From Bacillus mojavensis RO-H-1 = KCTC 3706 (GTDB taxonomy: Bacteria > Bacillota > Bacilli > Bacillales > Bacillaceae): a stretch of DNA of 64,000 nt. Under the pieces are notes generated by a model that worked only from the letters and a program-made list of their open reading frames with translations, did no database searches and was not told where the DNA came from. Positions 9,649 to 19,774 of the stretch are shown piece after piece. Both the position numbers and the translations under genes were made by a program. The DNA is taken from contig NZ_JH600279.1 in assembly GCF_000245335.1 (NCBI RefSeq), positions 806,001-870,000 of the forward strand, in the 5' to 3' direction. How positions within the stretch are numbered: the stretch's first letter is position 1; every line of letters starts with the position of its first letter.

Positions 9649-11007
9649 TTACAAAGCTGCCTCTTTGTCGTCTGAAACAGCAGGCGTTTGAACGAGCTCT
9701 AATTCGTTTTCTTCTTTCAGCTTCTGTTTATCCCACATTCTGAAGAACGGGTAGTAGACAACAAAGGAAACGGTGATATTAATGGCTTGCATGACCGCGC
9801 CTGATATTTTGCCTCCTGTCGCCAAATAGCCTGAAAAGATCGGCGGCATGGTCCAAGGGACTGCGATACCCGCCGGTTTGGCGACAAGTCCGGTGCTCAT
9901 TCCGATGTATGTGAGTGTCAGTGTGATGAGCGGCGTGACGATAAACGGAATTAAGAGCATCGGGTTCATGACGATCGGCATTCCAAAAATGATCGGTTCG
10001 TTAATATTGAAGACCGCCGGGCCGATCGCAAGCTTTCCGAGCTGCTTCATTTGTTTGCTTCGGGCGCGAAGGAACATCGTGACAACCAGTGCAAGAGTGG
10101 CACCGCTTCCGCCGATATTGATCCAGATATCGAAAAATTGCTGGGTGAAAATCTTAGGCAGTTCCTCACCGGCTTGGAAGGCGATCCGGTTGGCATCCAT
10201 GGCGCCGTACCAAATAGGTGCCATGACACCGCCGACAATGTTGGCGCCATGAAGACCGCAGGCCCATAAAAGCATTTTGACAGCTTCTGCGATAAGGCTT
10301 CCCCCGAGGCTTCCGCCAAGGATGGAGAGCGGCGTCCCCAGTAAAACGCTTACAACATTATGAAGGCTTTCAAAAGGCGTCGCTTCCACAATCAGTCGGG
10401 CTCCCCAAATCAGGAAGATGACGGCAAAGCCGGGGATTAAAGCGACAAATGACTTGCTGACCGCTGGCGGAACGCCATCCGGCATTTTAAAAACCATATT
10501 GCGTTGAATAATGAGACGGTAAATCTCTGTTGACACCATTGCGATAATCATGGCGACAAACAGGCCTTTACTTCCCATCAGCGATAGCGGAATACCGCCG
10601 CTGACCATCATCTCTTTTGTCGAGCCATCCGGTGTAAACGGCACTTGATACGGTGTCGCTAAGAGGAAAGCCGCAAGAGAAATGGCACCTGCCGACAAGG
10701 CATCAACCCCGTATTTCTCTGCCAGCCTGTAGGCGATGCCGAATGCGGCGACAAGCCCCATAATTTCAAAGGTGGCGTCAACCGGGTAAGCGAGCTTCTC
10801 TGACCAAGCGCTTCCAAACGTTCTTGCCATAAAATCGGCATATCCGGGAATCGGGAGGTTGCCGATGATGAGGAAAAAGGAGCCGATGATAATAAGCGGC
10901 ATTGTTAAAATGATACCGTCACGGAGCGCCTGCAAATGACGCTGTCCCGCAATTCTTCCTGCTATAGGCATGACCTTCTCTTCTAACAACTGATTGACTT
11001 TATTCAC
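9649..11007 (-). CDS. licC: PTS lichenan/cellobiose permease IIC LicC
   Basis: LicC is the membrane translocation unit for oligomeric beta-glucosides from lichenan and for cellobiose. The 452 residues carry about ten membrane segments and the EIIC substrate-pocket motif [13 protein letters not shown] near residue 330. It is in the lic operon, 15 bases after licB and 17 bases before licA. It works with LicB and LicA; LicH then cleaves the imported sugar phosphate. Confidence 0.95.
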   Translation of the reverse strand: MNKVNQLLEEKVMPIAGRIAGQRHLQALRDGIILTMPLIIIGSFFLIIGNLPIPGYADFMARTFGSAWSEKLAYPVDATFEIMGLVAAFGIAYRLAEKYGVDALSAGAISLAAFLLATPYQVPFTPDGSTKEMMVSGGIPLSLMGSKGLFVAMIIAMVSTEIYRLIIQRNMVFKMPDGVPPAVSKSFVALIPGFAVIFLIWGARLIVEATPFESLHNVVSVLLGTPLSILGGSLGGSLIAEAVKMLLWACGLHGANIVGGVMAPIWYGAMDANRIAFQAGEELPKIFTQQFFDIWINIGGSGATLALVVTMFLRARSKQMKQLGKLAIGPAVFNINEPIIFGMPIVMNPMLLIPFIVTPLITLTLTYIGMSTGLVAKPAGIAVPWTMPPIFSGYLATGGKISGAVMQAINITVSFVVYYPFFRMWDKQKLKEENELELVQTPAVSDDKEAAL

Positions 11008-11022
11008 ATAGCCCGCCCCTCT

Positions 11023-11331
11023 CTATGACGCGTTTCCAAGCTGTTCAGCCGATTTCAGCACTTCCGCTCCGTTGCACGTCCCATAATGGACTGTGTTAAT
11101 GACGTCTACCGGAACACCCTTTGATTCACCTAGTTTTTTCAGCTGAGGAAGCAAGTAACGGACTTGCGGGCCGAGGAGCAATACATCCGCTTTATCGATA
11201 TGATTTTGTACAGAATCACCTGATACTGCCCAAATGGTATAGTCTTTTCCTTGTTCCTGCGCGCTTTTTTCCATCTTGCTGACGAGTAAGCTTGTTGACA
11301 TGCCTGCTGCACAAACGAGTAATATATTCAT
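11023..11331 (-). CDS. licB: PTS lichenan/cellobiose IIB component LicB
   Basis: LicB transfers phosphate from LicA to the sugar carried by LicC. The 102-residue cellobiose-type IIB has its phospho-cysteine Cys7 in [11 protein letters not shown]. It is the first gene of licBCAH. Upstream (11332-11464) are a promoter and a cre box, so CcpA repression and LicR activation both act here. Confidence 0.95.
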   Translation of the reverse strand: MNILLVCAAGMSTSLLVSKMEKSAQEQGKDYTIWAVSGDSVQNHIDKADVLLLGPQVRYLLPQLKKLGESKGVPVDVINTVHYGTCNGAEVLKSAEQLGNAS

Positions 11332-11389
11332 GTAAGAGACCCCCTAAGAGTTTGATAGAATTTGTATGTCCTGCTGTTGATAACATCAT

Positions 11390-11418
11390 ATTATGAAATC
11401 GCTTTCATATACACTCAA
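11390..11418 (-). promoter_or_regulatory. licB: licB promoter with cre box in the spacer
   Basis: On the minus strand TTGAGT, a 17-base spacer and CATAAT. A 14/14 cre match (TGAAAGCGATTTCA, positions 11394-11407) fills the spacer and -10, so CcpA binding would block polymerase. An 8-bp hairpin at 11421-11443 sits just upstream, where LicR would act. It lacks a T-run, so I do not call it a terminator. Confidence 0.75.
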
Positions 11419-11464
11419 GGTTTTTCCGCAGGAAACGGAAAAAAGGTATATCCAGGCTGTCAGT

Positions 11465-13384
11465 TTATCGTTTTTTGTCAAACACATCGGAGAGCTCTTG
11501 GTATGTGCGGCTTTTTAAAAGCTGGCTTACCGCGGCCGGGTCATCCAAAATGCTGCCGAGCAGTTTATACATGCTTTGCAAATCCGCCTTGTTTTCCTTT
11601 TCGACACAAAGCAGGCAGACAAATTGAACCCGTTTATTCTCCCAGTCTATCGGTTTTTTGAGCGTGCAGACGGCCCAAAATGTCGTTTGCGTCTGCGGGA
11701 CGAGCGGGTGCGGAATGGCCACGAGGTTGCCAAAGCACGTTGGCGACATCTCTTCTCTTTCAAATATAGAATCTATGATTTCCTTATTCGCATAGCCGCC
11801 TTCCACTGCTTTCTGACCTAAAAATTGAATCACTTCTTCTTTTGAACGCAGATCCTTCTGGAAAAAAACGAGATCTTCTTTGAGATAGCTGATCGCTTTT
11901 TCTTTCTCATCATTGAGGATGGATTCTATTTTTGTAAAATCGGTTCCGCCTAAGATGGTGTTTACCTTCAGTACAGGCACAGGGAGTTCTTTTTTGATCG
12001 GAATGGTGCTGACGACAAAATCAATCGATTCGTAAGACATCTGGTCAAGACTGTAATATTCAGCCGTGCCGAGAATATCAATCCGTTTGCCGAAATGGGA
12101 GCGAAGTTTTTCCCTCAGAAGCTGGGCGCTTCCCGCACCTGATGCACAAACGATGATGCAGCGCTTCGGCGGGCTTTCTGTTTTCTTCCGTTCAATTGCG
12201 GCGCCGAAGTGCAGAGCTAAATAACCGACTTCATTTTCATGGATATCAATGCCCGTTTTCTCTTTTATGACGATTCCGGCGATGATTCCGGCCTCAAAGG
12301 CGAGAGGATAATTTTCTTTGATCGCTGCCAGCATCGGATTTCTTAGATTCATACCATACCGGTTGCGGGTGACCGCGGGTTTTACATGCAGTGCCAAGCC
12401 GATTTTCAGCTCTTGATCATGCAGGATGCCGAGCTTTAATTCTCGATCGACCGCTTCGATCATGGCGGCAGTCAGCCGATCTGTTTCTTCATCAATTGAA
12501 AATTCGCCGTCCCCGCACTGCGGCTGTGTCATTCGTTTCGTGCCGAGAAGATGCATGGCGATATAAGCTGTTTCTTTTTCCAGAAACGTGACGTCAAGGG
12601 CTGATTCCAGTTCTTTCACAATGGCTTCTGCAGTTTGGTATTCTTTTTGATGCAGAATGTGTTCCATATCTTCCGGGAAAAGAGACACATAGTGTTCCGT
12701 TCTGATCCGCTTACAGGCGATGGCGATATGAATGATGAGGTTATTCAATCCAAGGTTAGACAGAGGAATCCGGTCGTTTTTGACCTTTTTCATAATAATA
12801 GAATGGATGATATCGATTTGTTCCTTCGGCAATATATCAGCCTTTTCATTCAGTAAATCGATCTCTGTTTCTCTTTCATCGACAATGTACTCCGCCATAC
12901 AATACCTCATCTGCACCTCATCTCCGCGCAGCTTGAAGCCGTAATTCGGGCGTGTTTCCATGACAATGCGGTAAGGGAGCAGCCGTTTCTTCACTTCCTT
13001 TAAATCGGTTTGAAGTGTAGATTTTGAGATAAATAGTTCTTCAGCCAGCTCATCCAGCTTGAGATAATGATCCGCCAGCAGCAGCCGTTTCATGAGATAT
13101 GTAATCCTCTCCTCGGGAATTACCGGCAGTCCCTTTTTCTGATGAAACTCGTCTTGCAGCAGCATTCTAAAGGTCTGGTCGTCATGAATGCGCAGCCTGT
13201 ATCCCGAGCCTCTTACCGATTGAACCAAAGCGCCATGGGCGCTTATCACATCTTGGAGTTCCTTTATATCATTGCGGACCGTCCGCGTCGTCACATGTAA
13301 ATGTGCGGCAAATACCGAGCTTGTCACCGGAGCTTCTGCCGCCATCAATAAGCGCAGAATTTCACGAAGTCGCCCATGCAGCAT
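11465..13384 (-). CDS. licR: Transcriptional activator LicR (PRD/PTS regulator)
   Basis: LicR switches on licBCAH when beta-glucosides are present. The 639-residue protein has an N-terminal DeoR/Mga-type helix-turn-helix, then two PRD domains phosphorylated by HPr and LicB. An EIIB-like domain follows, with Cys in VCASGAGSAQLL near residue 415, and a C-terminal EIIA-like domain with the phospho-His in AIPHPLV near 562. The order HTH-PRD1-PRD2-EIIB-EIIA is the LicR signature. It has its own promoter and lies directly upstream of licB on the same strand. Confidence 0.95.
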   Translation of the reverse strand: MLHGRLREILRLLMAAEAPVTSSVFAAHLHVTTRTVRNDIKELQDVISAHGALVQSVRGSGYRLRIHDDQTFRMLLQDEFHQKKGLPVIPEERITYLMKRLLLADHYLKLDELAEELFISKSTLQTDLKEVKKRLLPYRIVMETRPNYGFKLRGDEVQMRYCMAEYIVDERETEIDLLNEKADILPKEQIDIIHSIIMKKVKNDRIPLSNLGLNNLIIHIAIACKRIRTEHYVSLFPEDMEHILHQKEYQTAEAIVKELESALDVTFLEKETAYIAMHLLGTKRMTQPQCGDGEFSIDEETDRLTAAMIEAVDRELKLGILHDQELKIGLALHVKPAVTRNRYGMNLRNPMLAAIKENYPLAFEAGIIAGIVIKEKTGIDIHENEVGYLALHFGAAIERKKTESPPKRCIIVCASGAGSAQLLREKLRSHFGKRIDILGTAEYYSLDQMSYESIDFVVSTIPIKKELPVPVLKVNTILGGTDFTKIESILNDEKEKAISYLKEDLVFFQKDLRSKEEVIQFLGQKAVEGGYANKEIIDSIFEREEMSPTCFGNLVAIPHPLVPQTQTTFWAVCTLKKPIDWENKRVQFVCLLCVEKENKADLQSMYKLLGSILDDPAAVSQLLKSRTYQELSDVFDKKR

Positions 13385-13469
13385 GAGAAAAACCTCCTAT
13401 CATGATAGATGCAGGAATTACATAAGTAGGCAGAAAGGATGTGGTGAAGGGAAAGCGAAATGTATATAA

Positions 13470-13498
13470 ATTCTATAATGGGGAGAAATGCAAGTCAA
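13470..13498 (-). promoter_or_regulatory. licR: SigA-type promoter of licR
   Basis: On the minus strand TTGACT, a 17-base spacer and TAGAAT precede licR by about 85 bases. Confidence 0.6.
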
Positions 13499-13534
13499 TG
13501 AACATCGGGAGGACAAGAGGGAAAACAGACCCAT

Positions 13535-13563
13535 AAAAAAACAGCCGGAATTAGCCGGCTGTT
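13535..13563 (-). terminator. Terminator overlapping the yxzF stop
   Basis: AACAGCCGG pairs with CCGGCTGTT over a 6-base loop and is followed on the minus strand by a T-run. The yxzF stop codon lies inside the loop. Confidence 0.85.
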
Positions 13564-13676
13564 CGGGATGCGGACATGTTCTTTTGTTTAGACGCCTTGC
13601 GGTCCTTCATGATTTTTCGAACAATCGGGTAAATGACCGGCGCCCATTTGATAACGGTTTTGACCATTTTTTTCAA
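13551..13676 (-). CDS. yxzF: Small basic protein, YxzF-like, unknown function
   Basis: This 41-codon gene starts with TTG ([17 protein letters not shown]...), preceded by AAGGGAG at 9 bases. The N-terminal 25 residues can form a cationic, amphipathic helix, and the tail is Lys/Ser rich. One acidic residue (Asp) is present. It sits between licR and yxlJ, and its terminator overlaps the stop. Position and size match the small gene yxzF of strain 168 as I recall it. No function is known to me. Confidence 0.7.
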   Translation of the reverse strand: MKKMVKTVIKWAPVIYPIVRKIMKDRKASKQKNMSASRTAG

Positions 13677-13738
13677 GACTCCGATTCTCCCTTCTTTTTT
13701 TCTCAACTATTCCCCAGATTCCCCTTTGCTTAAACATG

Positions 13739-14329
13739 CTAACGCGATACGTACCTGTTTCCCGTCACCCAGAAACGCCACGGATAATCGCGCGCCTCTC
13801 CGCTGTTGTCAATGCCGATCCGCGGGCCGGTTGATATTTCTTCCGGTGTGTACCCACTTTCAATGTAAAGCGGCTGTTCCGTGATCCAGCGTCCGTAGTC
13901 ATTCATCGTGACGCCAAGCGCTTTCGTCAACTTTCCGGGACCATTTGTCCATTCCCTCGGACGCCGGCCCGGCCTTCTTTCCTCCATTAACAGCTGGCCT
14001 TCTTGAGGCTCAATCGCCCTGATTAATACCGCTTGCGGAACATCCTCTTCGGCGGCAACGACGTTCAGCAATGTATGGGTGTGCATCACATACGTATACA
14101 CACGGCCAGCTTCAGCAAACATAATCTCAGTCCGTTTCGTCCGGCGGTTGTTAAAGCTGTGGGCTGCTCTGTCCCCGGCTCCCATATAGGCCTCTGTTTC
14201 CACGATATAACCTGAAGCTGTCCCTTCATCCGTTTCTTTTACCAAAAGACAGCCGAGAAGAGAGGGAGCAAGTTCTAGGGCCGTTTTTTGATAAAACGTG
14301 ATGGGCAGCGGATTTCTTTTTCTGGTCAC
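13739..14329 (-). CDS. yxlJ: 3-methyladenine DNA glycosylase (AAG/Mpg family) YxlJ
   Basis: This 196-residue enzyme of the AAG/MPG family excises alkylated and deaminated purines such as 3-methyladenine and hypoxanthine. The active-site region IVETEAYMGAGDRAAHS (base-flip Tyr and catalytic Glu) starts near residue 42, and NGPGKLTKALGV is the conserved C-terminal motif. The GTG at 14329 is preferred. The ATG at 14371 lacks a ribosome binding site, while AAAAGGAG lies before the GTG at 12 bases and the length then equals the known protein. Confidence 0.9.
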   Translation of the reverse strand: MTRKRNPLPITFYQKTALELAPSLLGCLLVKETDEGTASGYIVETEAYMGAGDRAAHSFNNRRTKRTEIMFAEAGRVYTYVMHTHTLLNVVAAEEDVPQAVLIRAIEPQEGQLLMEERRPGRRPREWTNGPGKLTKALGVTMNDYGRWITEQPLYIESGYTPEEISTGPRIGIDNSGEARDYPWRFWVTGNRYVSR

Positions 14330-14398
14330 GGATGTCGTACTCTCCTTTTTTCGTTTTAGTAATTGTACCATTCCCGAAGCAGCTAAAAAAAAACTTCA

Positions 14399-14429
14399 GT
14401 TTTAAAATTCTTCCATCAAGGGAATATTG
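14399..14429 (+). promoter_or_regulatory. katX: SigB/SigF promoter of katX
   Basis: GTTTTA (14399-14404), a 15-base spacer and GGGAATATTG (14420-14429). The -10 fits the SigF pattern GGNRANANTR at every specified base and also resembles SigB GGGTAT. katX is known to be forespore (SigF) and general-stress (SigB) controlled. Confidence 0.7.
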
Positions 14430-14456
14430 TTACTGTTCAAAAAGGAGGATCCATCA

Positions 14457-16100
14457 ATGAAAGATGATCATCAAAAAGAGTATCACGGCACAAATGTCGA
14501 AGGCAGTGAGGATGCGCTTTCTCATAAGACATCCGGGAAAAACGAGTCAGAGGATACCTTAACGAACAGACAGGGGCATCCCGTCACTGACAACCAGAAT
14601 GTGAGAACAGTCGGGAACAGGGGACCAACAACGCTGGAGAATTACGATTTTCTTGAAAAGATCAGCCACTTTGACCGGGAACGCATCCCTGAACGTGTTG
14701 TGCATGCCAGGGGCGCAGGCGCACACGGTTATTTTGAAGCCTACGGAAGTTTTGGAGACGAGCCGATTTCAAAGTACACGCGAGCGAAGCTCTTCCAGGA
14801 AAAAGGCAAGAAAACGCCGGCATTTGTCCGTTTTTCTACGGTCAATCACGGAAAACATTCACCTGAAACCTTACGGGACCCCCGCGGTTTTGCCGTTAAG
14901 CTTTATACCGAAGACGGAAACTGGGATTTGGTCGGGAACAACCTGAAAATCTTTTTTATTCGAGATCCGCTGAAGTTCCCGGACCTTGTACACGCGTTTC
15001 AGCCTGACCCGGTGACCAATATCCAAGATGGTGAACGTATTTTCGACTTCATTTCTCAATCTCCTGAAGCGACACATATGATCACATTCTTGTTTTCGCC
15101 TTGGGGCATTCCTGCCAACTACCGGCAAATGCAGGGTTCAGGCGTTCACGCCTACAAATGGGTGAATGAGGAAGGCAAGGCCGTTCTTGTAAAATACCAT
15201 TTTGAACCGAAACAGGGCATCCGCAACCTGACACAGAAGGAAGCGGAAGAGATTCAGGGGAAAAACTTCAACCACGCGACACAGGATTTGTATGAAGCGA
15301 TTGAAAACGGCGATTATCCGGAGTGGGAGGTTTATGCCCAAATCATGAGTGATGACGAGCATCCGGAGCTCGACTTTGATCCGCTTGATCCGACTAAGCT
15401 GTGGTATAAGGATGATTTCCCGTGGAAGCCGATCGGCAAATTAGTGTTAAACAAAAACCCTGAGAATTACCATTCTGAAGTAGAACAGGCTTCATTCGGT
15501 ACAGGGGTCCTTGTCGACGGACTTGATTTTTCTGATGACAAATTGCTTCAAGGCCGGACGTTTGCCTATTCCGATACGCAGCGGTACAGAGTTGGCGCAA
15601 ACTACCTGCAGTTGCCAATCAACTCACCGAAAAAACACGTCGCGACCAACCAGCAGGGGGGTCAAATGCAATACCGCGTGGATATCGGCGAAGGTCAAAA
15701 TCCGCACGTCAACTATGAACCGTCTATTATGGGCGGGCTAAAGGAAGCAAACCAGCAGGCAAAAGACCATACCCCGCATGTCGAAGGCGACCTGAAGCGG
15801 GAAGCGATTGACAGAACGAACAATTTCGGACAAGCCGGTGAAACGTACCGGAGATTTACTGAGTTTGAGCGTACTGAACTCATCACAAATCTGGTCAATA
15901 CGCTTTCAACCTGCAGAAAAGAAATTCAGGAGCAAATGATTGAGAATTTCACAAAAGCCGATCCGGACTACGGAAAACGCGTGGCGGAAGGGCTGAAAAA
16001 GGCTTCAGAAAATAACAGCAACGGACCGGTTGGCACGACAGAAACGGCTCAAGCCGTCGAGCAGGCCGAACAGGAAAGCCATCCGTCTGATCCGTATTAA
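14457..16100 (+). CDS. katX: Spore catalase KatX
   Basis: KatX degrades hydrogen peroxide and protects germinating spores. The 547-residue clade-3-sized catalase has the heme-pocket regions [18 protein letters not shown] (catalytic His), [20 protein letters not shown], and the proximal Tyr in [12 protein letters not shown] near residue 366. The ATG follows AAAGGAGG at 8 bases. It is transcribed away from yxlJ as a single gene with its own terminator. A second, larger catalase gene (katE) lies at 56.9 kb. Confidence 0.95.
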   Translation: MKDDHQKEYHGTNVEGSEDALSHKTSGKNESEDTLTNRQGHPVTDNQNVRTVGNRGPTTLENYDFLEKISHFDRERIPERVVHARGAGAHGYFEAYGSFGDEPISKYTRAKLFQEKGKKTPAFVRFSTVNHGKHSPETLRDPRGFAVKLYTEDGNWDLVGNNLKIFFIRDPLKFPDLVHAFQPDPVTNIQDGERIFDFISQSPEATHMITFLFSPWGIPANYRQMQGSGVHAYKWVNEEGKAVLVKYHFEPKQGIRNLTQKEAEEIQGKNFNHATQDLYEAIENGDYPEWEVYAQIMSDDEHPELDFDPLDPTKLWYKDDFPWKPIGKLVLNKNPENYHSEVEQASFGTGVLVDGLDFSDDKLLQGRTFAYSDTQRYRVGANYLQLPINSPKKHVATNQQGGQMQYRVDIGEGQNPHVNYEPSIMGGLKEANQQAKDHTPHVEGDLKREAIDRTNNFGQAGETYRRFTEFERTELITNLVNTLSTCRKEIQEQMIENFTKADPDYGKRVAEGLKKASENNSNGPVGTTETAQAVEQAEQESHPSDPY

Positions 16101-16107
16101 CACCAAG

Positions 16108-16136
16108 AACAGGACTTTTTTGAAGTCCTGTTTTTT
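16108..16136 (+). terminator. Terminator of katX
   Basis: AACAGGACT pairs with AGTCCTGTT over 7 bases and is followed by TTTT. Confidence 0.85.
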
Positions 16137-16199
16137 CAATTCTCTATTGAAACGTTTCCACAAATTGTGTTGTACTGGAAGGAAAGAGGTGGTGAGAGC

Positions 16200-17402
16200 A
16201 TGGAAATTCAGCAGCCGCTGATTCCTCAGCAAAAAACAATCGGCACTTTCGATCACGCCGTTTTCTTATGCATGGTATTTTGTTTTTGGTTTTCGGGCTA
16301 TATTTACGTTCCTGTTTTCAGCCTTTATTTGGAGGATCTGCACTTTTCATACGGAGAGATCGGCATGATTCTCGGAAGCTACGGGGTGACCCAAATCCTG
16401 CTGCGGTTCCCGCTTGGGGTTCTGTCAGAAATTCTTTTTTCCCTGCGTAAGCCATTGTTAATTGCCGGCTTTGGATGGTCCATTTTCAGCAGCGTGCTTT
16501 TTCTTGCGTTTGATTCTTTTTTCTTCGTCCTGACCGCCCGGCTTCTCGCGGGGTTAACAGCATCCATGTGGGTGATGGCAACGATTCTATACGCTCATTA
16601 TTTCAAAGATGGCAGTGCGTCAAAAGCAATGGGCATTATGCAGTTTTTTACCGTCATGCCTCAGTTTGTCAGCATTGTGTTCTGCGGGCTTGCAGCAGCG
16701 CATTTAGGCAGGCAGGTTCCGTTTTGGATGGCACTGGCTGCCTCGTGCATCGGCCTTGTGATATGCTGCTTTATTAAAGATCCGTCCGTTTCTCCTGGGC
16801 AACGTAAGGCTCTCCGTATAACGCAATACATCAAAGAAACATTGCGGCTGCCAAAGCTGAAGCTTTTCACGATTCTATCTATGACAGCTCATGCCGTGCT
16901 ATTTATGACGGTGTTTGGTTTTACGCCGCTTTATACAAATCAGCTCGGAATGGGGGACATCGAACTGCTTTGGGTGATGAGCGCCTTTTTTCTCCCTCAT
17001 GCAGCGGCTACCCTGAGCTTTTTGTTTTTGCGTTTTACCGGAAGAATCGCCTATGGCACCATGCTGATCTGTTTTGCTGTCATTGGAGTCTGTTTGATGT
17101 TCGTCCCTTTTTCAGTTTCATTGTCCACGGTTTGCATGACCCATGCTTTCATCGGTCTGGCGCTTGGCTTTGTGTTTCCCCTATTGTTAAGCCGGGTCGT
17201 CGATATCAGCTCAGCTCGTTTAAAAATGTCAGCCATGGGATTTTATCAATCGTTTTATGCGCTGGGCATCTTTATCGGCCCCCTTCTCGCCGGAAAAATC
17301 GCACAGGTTTTCGGTTTGGCAGAGGTATTTTATGGAGCGGGATTGATGGCATTTTCCGCTTTGTTGATGATGCTGGCCACAAAGCGAAAAATGATCGGTT
17401 AA
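16200..17402 (+). CDS. yxlH: MFS transporter YxlH
   Basis: This 400-residue major facilitator protein has twelve predicted membrane segments. The loop 2-3 motif appears as [16 protein letters not shown] near residue 65. The substrate is unknown. The ATG at 16200 is chosen because AGAGGTGGTGAG precedes it; the earlier in-frame start at 16167 would add 11 polar residues without a ribosome binding site. It converges with yxlG, and the two stops are almost back to back. Confidence 0.88.
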   Translation: MEIQQPLIPQQKTIGTFDHAVFLCMVFCFWFSGYIYVPVFSLYLEDLHFSYGEIGMILGSYGVTQILLRFPLGVLSEILFSLRKPLLIAGFGWSIFSSVLFLAFDSFFFVLTARLLAGLTASMWVMATILYAHYFKDGSASKAMGIMQFFTVMPQFVSIVFCGLAAAHLGRQVPFWMALAASCIGLVICCFIKDPSVSPGQRKALRITQYIKETLRLPKLKLFTILSMTAHAVLFMTVFGFTPLYTNQLGMGDIELLWVMSAFFLPHAAATLSFLFLRFTGRIAYGTMLICFAVIGVCLMFVPFSVSLSTVCMTHAFIGLALGFVFPLLLSRVVDISSARLKMSAMGFYQSFYALGIFIGPLLAGKIAQVFGLAEVFYGAGLMAFSALLMMLATKRKMIG

Positions 17403-18175
17403 TAGCTTTCATACTGCCGGAAGCGCCACACAGAAAAAATGGCCAGAAGCATGATGCACAGAATGGAGAATGTGAGCGACCACCCAAAAAAGTCCGCCCG
17501 CTCTCCATGAAGCAGAATATGCTCCGCCTGCTTGCAAAGCTCAGCCGGCAGCCATTTCGCACCATCAGGAAAAAGTGAGACAGCAAAGGAAACGGCAGCA
17601 GTCAGCCCAATTCCGGCTGCCGCGGCTGCTCCGAGAGACCGAAACATCACGCTTCCGGCTAGCCCTGCAGTAACAATAAACATCATCCAAAGAGAGTAGA
17701 GGCCGAGGCTTGCTGCAAAGCGGCTGAACGATGCGTGCTCAAACAAGATCCGGACGTAATAATAAGCAAGTCCGTACCCAGCTGCAAACGACGCGATTCC
17801 GATCATGCTTTGGGTGATCCATTTGTTCAATATATACTGGGCTGCCGTCACTGGCCGCGACATAATCAGAGCCGTTACACCTTGATTTCTTTCATTCGCC
17901 ACACTGCCCATGACACTGAAGATGATCAGCGCCATGCCAAGCGTGTTGAATTGGGAAAGCGTGCTCACCATCACCTCAGATCCGGAAGGCATGGTAAAAC
18001 TGATTTTCATACCGTCTGGAAGGCTCCCCCCATGCGCAATGATTTCCGGCATGTAATAAATGGTCAGCGGCTGCGTCAGCCCCACGATCATCATCGCGAT
18101 GGGCAGCCAGATCAGCTTGCCGCTTCTCCAGCCTTCCAGCCATTCCTTTTGTAATAGCGTCATCATGACATTCAT
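17399..18175 (-). CDS. yxlG: ABC transporter permease YxlG
   Basis: YxlG is the membrane half of an ABC-2-type exporter. The 258 residues have six hydrophobic segments and the ABC-2 motif [21 protein letters not shown] near residues 94-114. It overlaps yxlF by four bases (ATGA) and closes the sigY operon. The transported substrate is unknown. The family commonly moves antimicrobials or envelope components, which fits control by an ECF sigma factor, but that is inference. Confidence 0.92.
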   Translation of the reverse strand: MNVMMTLLQKEWLEGWRSGKLIWLPIAMMIVGLTQPLTIYYMPEIIAHGGSLPDGMKISFTMPSGSEVMVSTLSQFNTLGMALIIFSVMGSVANERNQGVTALIMSRPVTAAQYILNKWITQSMIGIASFAAGYGLAYYYVRILFEHASFSRFAASLGLYSLWMMFIVTAGLAGSVMFRSLGAAAAAGIGLTAAVSFAVSLFPDGAKWLPAELCKQAEHILLHGERADFFGWSLTFSILCIMLLAIFSVWRFRQYESY

Positions 18176-19059
18176 GCGTGCACCACCTTAAGATAGACGT
18201 CTTCGAGAGACTCGGTTTTTTGTTCAAAACAGGTGATTGTCAATCCCACTTGGATACAATCACTCAGCAATGTCCTGCCAGAGCCTGTATCGCTTAGCTC
18301 AAAAACAGCTTGAGACGGATTCTTATAGACAACATCGGATATATAAGGCCTCTCTTCAAGCCAGCCCTTCAGTTTCTCTTTTACAGTAAGAGTGAAAACA
18401 TTCGTTTGATGCTGTTCTTTAAGCTGCTGTAAAGCGCCTTTCCATGAAATCTCGCCATTTTGCATGATCACGACTTGATCACACACCTGCTCCGCATCGT
18501 GCAAAACGTGAGTAGAAAACAAAACAGCCATATGTTTTTTCAATTCCCGCATCATATCCAGCACCTCGATACGCCCAGAAGGATCCAGGGCAGATACCGG
18601 TTCATCCAAAATCAAAAGCTTCGGTTTATGAAGCAGAGCCTGAGCCAGGCCGAGCCTTTGTTTCATGCCGCCAGAATAACCGCCGATTTTTTTGTTTGCC
18701 GCGTCCTGCAAACCGACAAACTCCAGCATTTCGCCTATTTTCTCAAGGCTTTTTTTCTTTGAAAGGCCAGACAGTCTCCCGGCAAAGGTTAAAAATTCAT
18801 TAGCCGTCATCCAGGAATAAAAAGCCGGGTACTGCGGAAGATAGCCGATCATACTGCGATCTGCCTTTTGCTCCCCGTACAGCTTGATCGTCCCGGAGGT
18901 GGGTGACAGCAGTCCGGACAGCATTTGAAGCGTTGTGGTTTTACCAGCCCCATTCGGTCCTAATAGAGCGACACACTCGTTCTCCTTGACTTGAAAACTG
19001 ACATCCCGTACAGCTTGATGATGCCGATATGATTTGCATAATGACTCAATAGATAGCAT
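18172..19059 (-). CDS. yxlF: ABC transporter ATP-binding protein YxlF
   Basis: This 295-residue ATPase partners YxlG. Walker A is GPNGAGKTTT near residue 34, the Q-loop is GYLPQYP, the signature is YSGGMKQRLGLAQ, and Walker B is LLILDEPVSALDP. The last 70 residues form the extra C-terminal domain seen in drug- and bacteriocin-type exporters. It starts six bases after yxlE within the sigY operon. Confidence 0.93.
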   Translation of the reverse strand: MLSIESLCKSYRHHQAVRDVSFQVKENECVALLGPNGAGKTTTLQMLSGLLSPTSGTIKLYGEQKADRSMIGYLPQYPAFYSWMTANEFLTFAGRLSGLSKKKSLEKIGEMLEFVGLQDAANKKIGGYSGGMKQRLGLAQALLHKPKLLILDEPVSALDPSGRIEVLDMMRELKKHMAVLFSTHVLHDAEQVCDQVVIMQNGEISWKGALQQLKEQHQTNVFTLTVKEKLKGWLEERPYISDVVYKNPSQAVFELSDTGSGRTLLSDCIQVGLTITCFEQKTESLEDVYLKVVHA

Positions 19060-19065
19060 GCTCGC

Positions 19066-19254
19066 TCACCTTTGCTTTCTGCCGACGGTAAAAAATAATA
19101 TCGGCCCAATAATATTGATGCATAAAATCACTGCTGCCCACATCCATTTCGGCCCGTTTGTCCGTTCTTCTTTCACACAGCTGATCAGGGCAAACACTGC
19201 CAGCATGGCCTGTAACACAATCAGCGGTACAATCATTTCCCAAGAAATATTCAT
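19066..19254 (-). CDS. yxlE: Small PLDc_N-type membrane protein YxlE
   Basis: This 62-residue protein has two membrane helices. The second half, with GPKWMWAAVILCINIIGP and the closing FFTVGRK, is the PLDc_N module found at the N-terminus of phospholipase-D-like synthases and in many small Bacillus membrane proteins. Genes yxlC to yxlE are needed to restrain SigY in B. subtilis. The start base coincides with the last base of yxlD. Confidence 0.88.
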   Translation of the reverse strand: MNISWEMIVPLIVLQAMLAVFALISCVKEERTNGPKWMWAAVILCINIIGPILFFTVGRKQR

Positions 19255-19457
19255 TAGCTGATCCTCCTATTTTTTCGGTCCGGCCTTATCACAAAAAAGT
19301 AATAGCAAATCAGAGGCATCGGCGCTTGAATCAGTCCGACAATTCCCCACACCCATGCCAGACGATCCCGTTTTTTCGCATCAATGAATAAAAAGATGCC
19401 CTGTGCCAATACAATCAGATAAGCAAACACAAAAATCGTCAATTCTGTTTGGGACAT
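19254..19457 (-). CDS. yxlD: Small membrane protein YxlD, SigY control
   Basis: This 67-residue protein has two predicted membrane helices and a basic C-terminal tail (RPDRKNRRIS). It overlaps yxlC by one base. In B. subtilis YxlD is needed with YxlC to keep SigY inactive, so it is probably a partner of the membrane anti-sigma complex. Confidence 0.88.
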   Translation of the reverse strand: MSQTELTIFVFAYLIVLAQGIFLFIDAKKRDRLAWVWGIVGLIQAPMPLICYYFFVIRPDRKNRRIS

Positions 19458-19774
19458 CAGTGTTTCACCTCACGTTCGCCAAGGTATCGTTTTTTCTCAG
19501 CTGCAATCAAAATCGGCAGGACAGCCAGCGCACAGACCTGAAGCACGACAAAAGCAGCGGGAACTTGAGTAAATGCCAGAATCGCCGCGCTTACCACCAT
19601 CAGTGCAGAGAACACAAATAAGATAACTTCTTTCAGCACGCTTTTTCTTCGTTCGGCTTTCATTTGTGACAGCTGATCAAGCAATTCTTTTTGACTCGGT
19701 ATATTCGGGTTGGCGCATTGGTCAATTTTCTGCAATTCCGATTTTAAATGAACAGATCGCTTTTCTTTATTCAT
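19457..19774 (-). CDS. yxlC: Anti-SigY factor YxlC
   Basis: YxlC is 105 residues: a charged cytoplasmic N-terminal half with a coiled segment (about 1-50), then two membrane helices (about 52-71 and 75-92) and a basic tail. It overlaps the 3' end of sigY by eight bases, the common layout of sigma and anti-sigma pairs. Genetic work in B. subtilis identified it as the main negative regulator of SigY. Confidence 0.9.
   Translation of the reverse strand: MNKEKRSVHLKSELQKIDQCANPNIPSQKELLDQLSQMKAERRKSVLKEVILFVFSALMVVSAAILAFTQVPAAFVVLQVCALAVLPILIAAEKKRYLGEREVKH

Noticed and set aside
11421-11443. Hairpin between licR and licB
   Set aside because: An 8-bp stem but no T-run after it on the minus strand; could be a LicR site rather than a terminator, so not annotated as one.
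16150-16163. cre-like TTGAAACGTTTCCACA before yxlH
   Set aside because: The palindrome lacks the correct 14-base spacing of a cre box.
16970-17578. 202-codon plus-strand open frame
   Set aside because: Overlaps yxlH in another frame and yxlG antisense; no domain seen.
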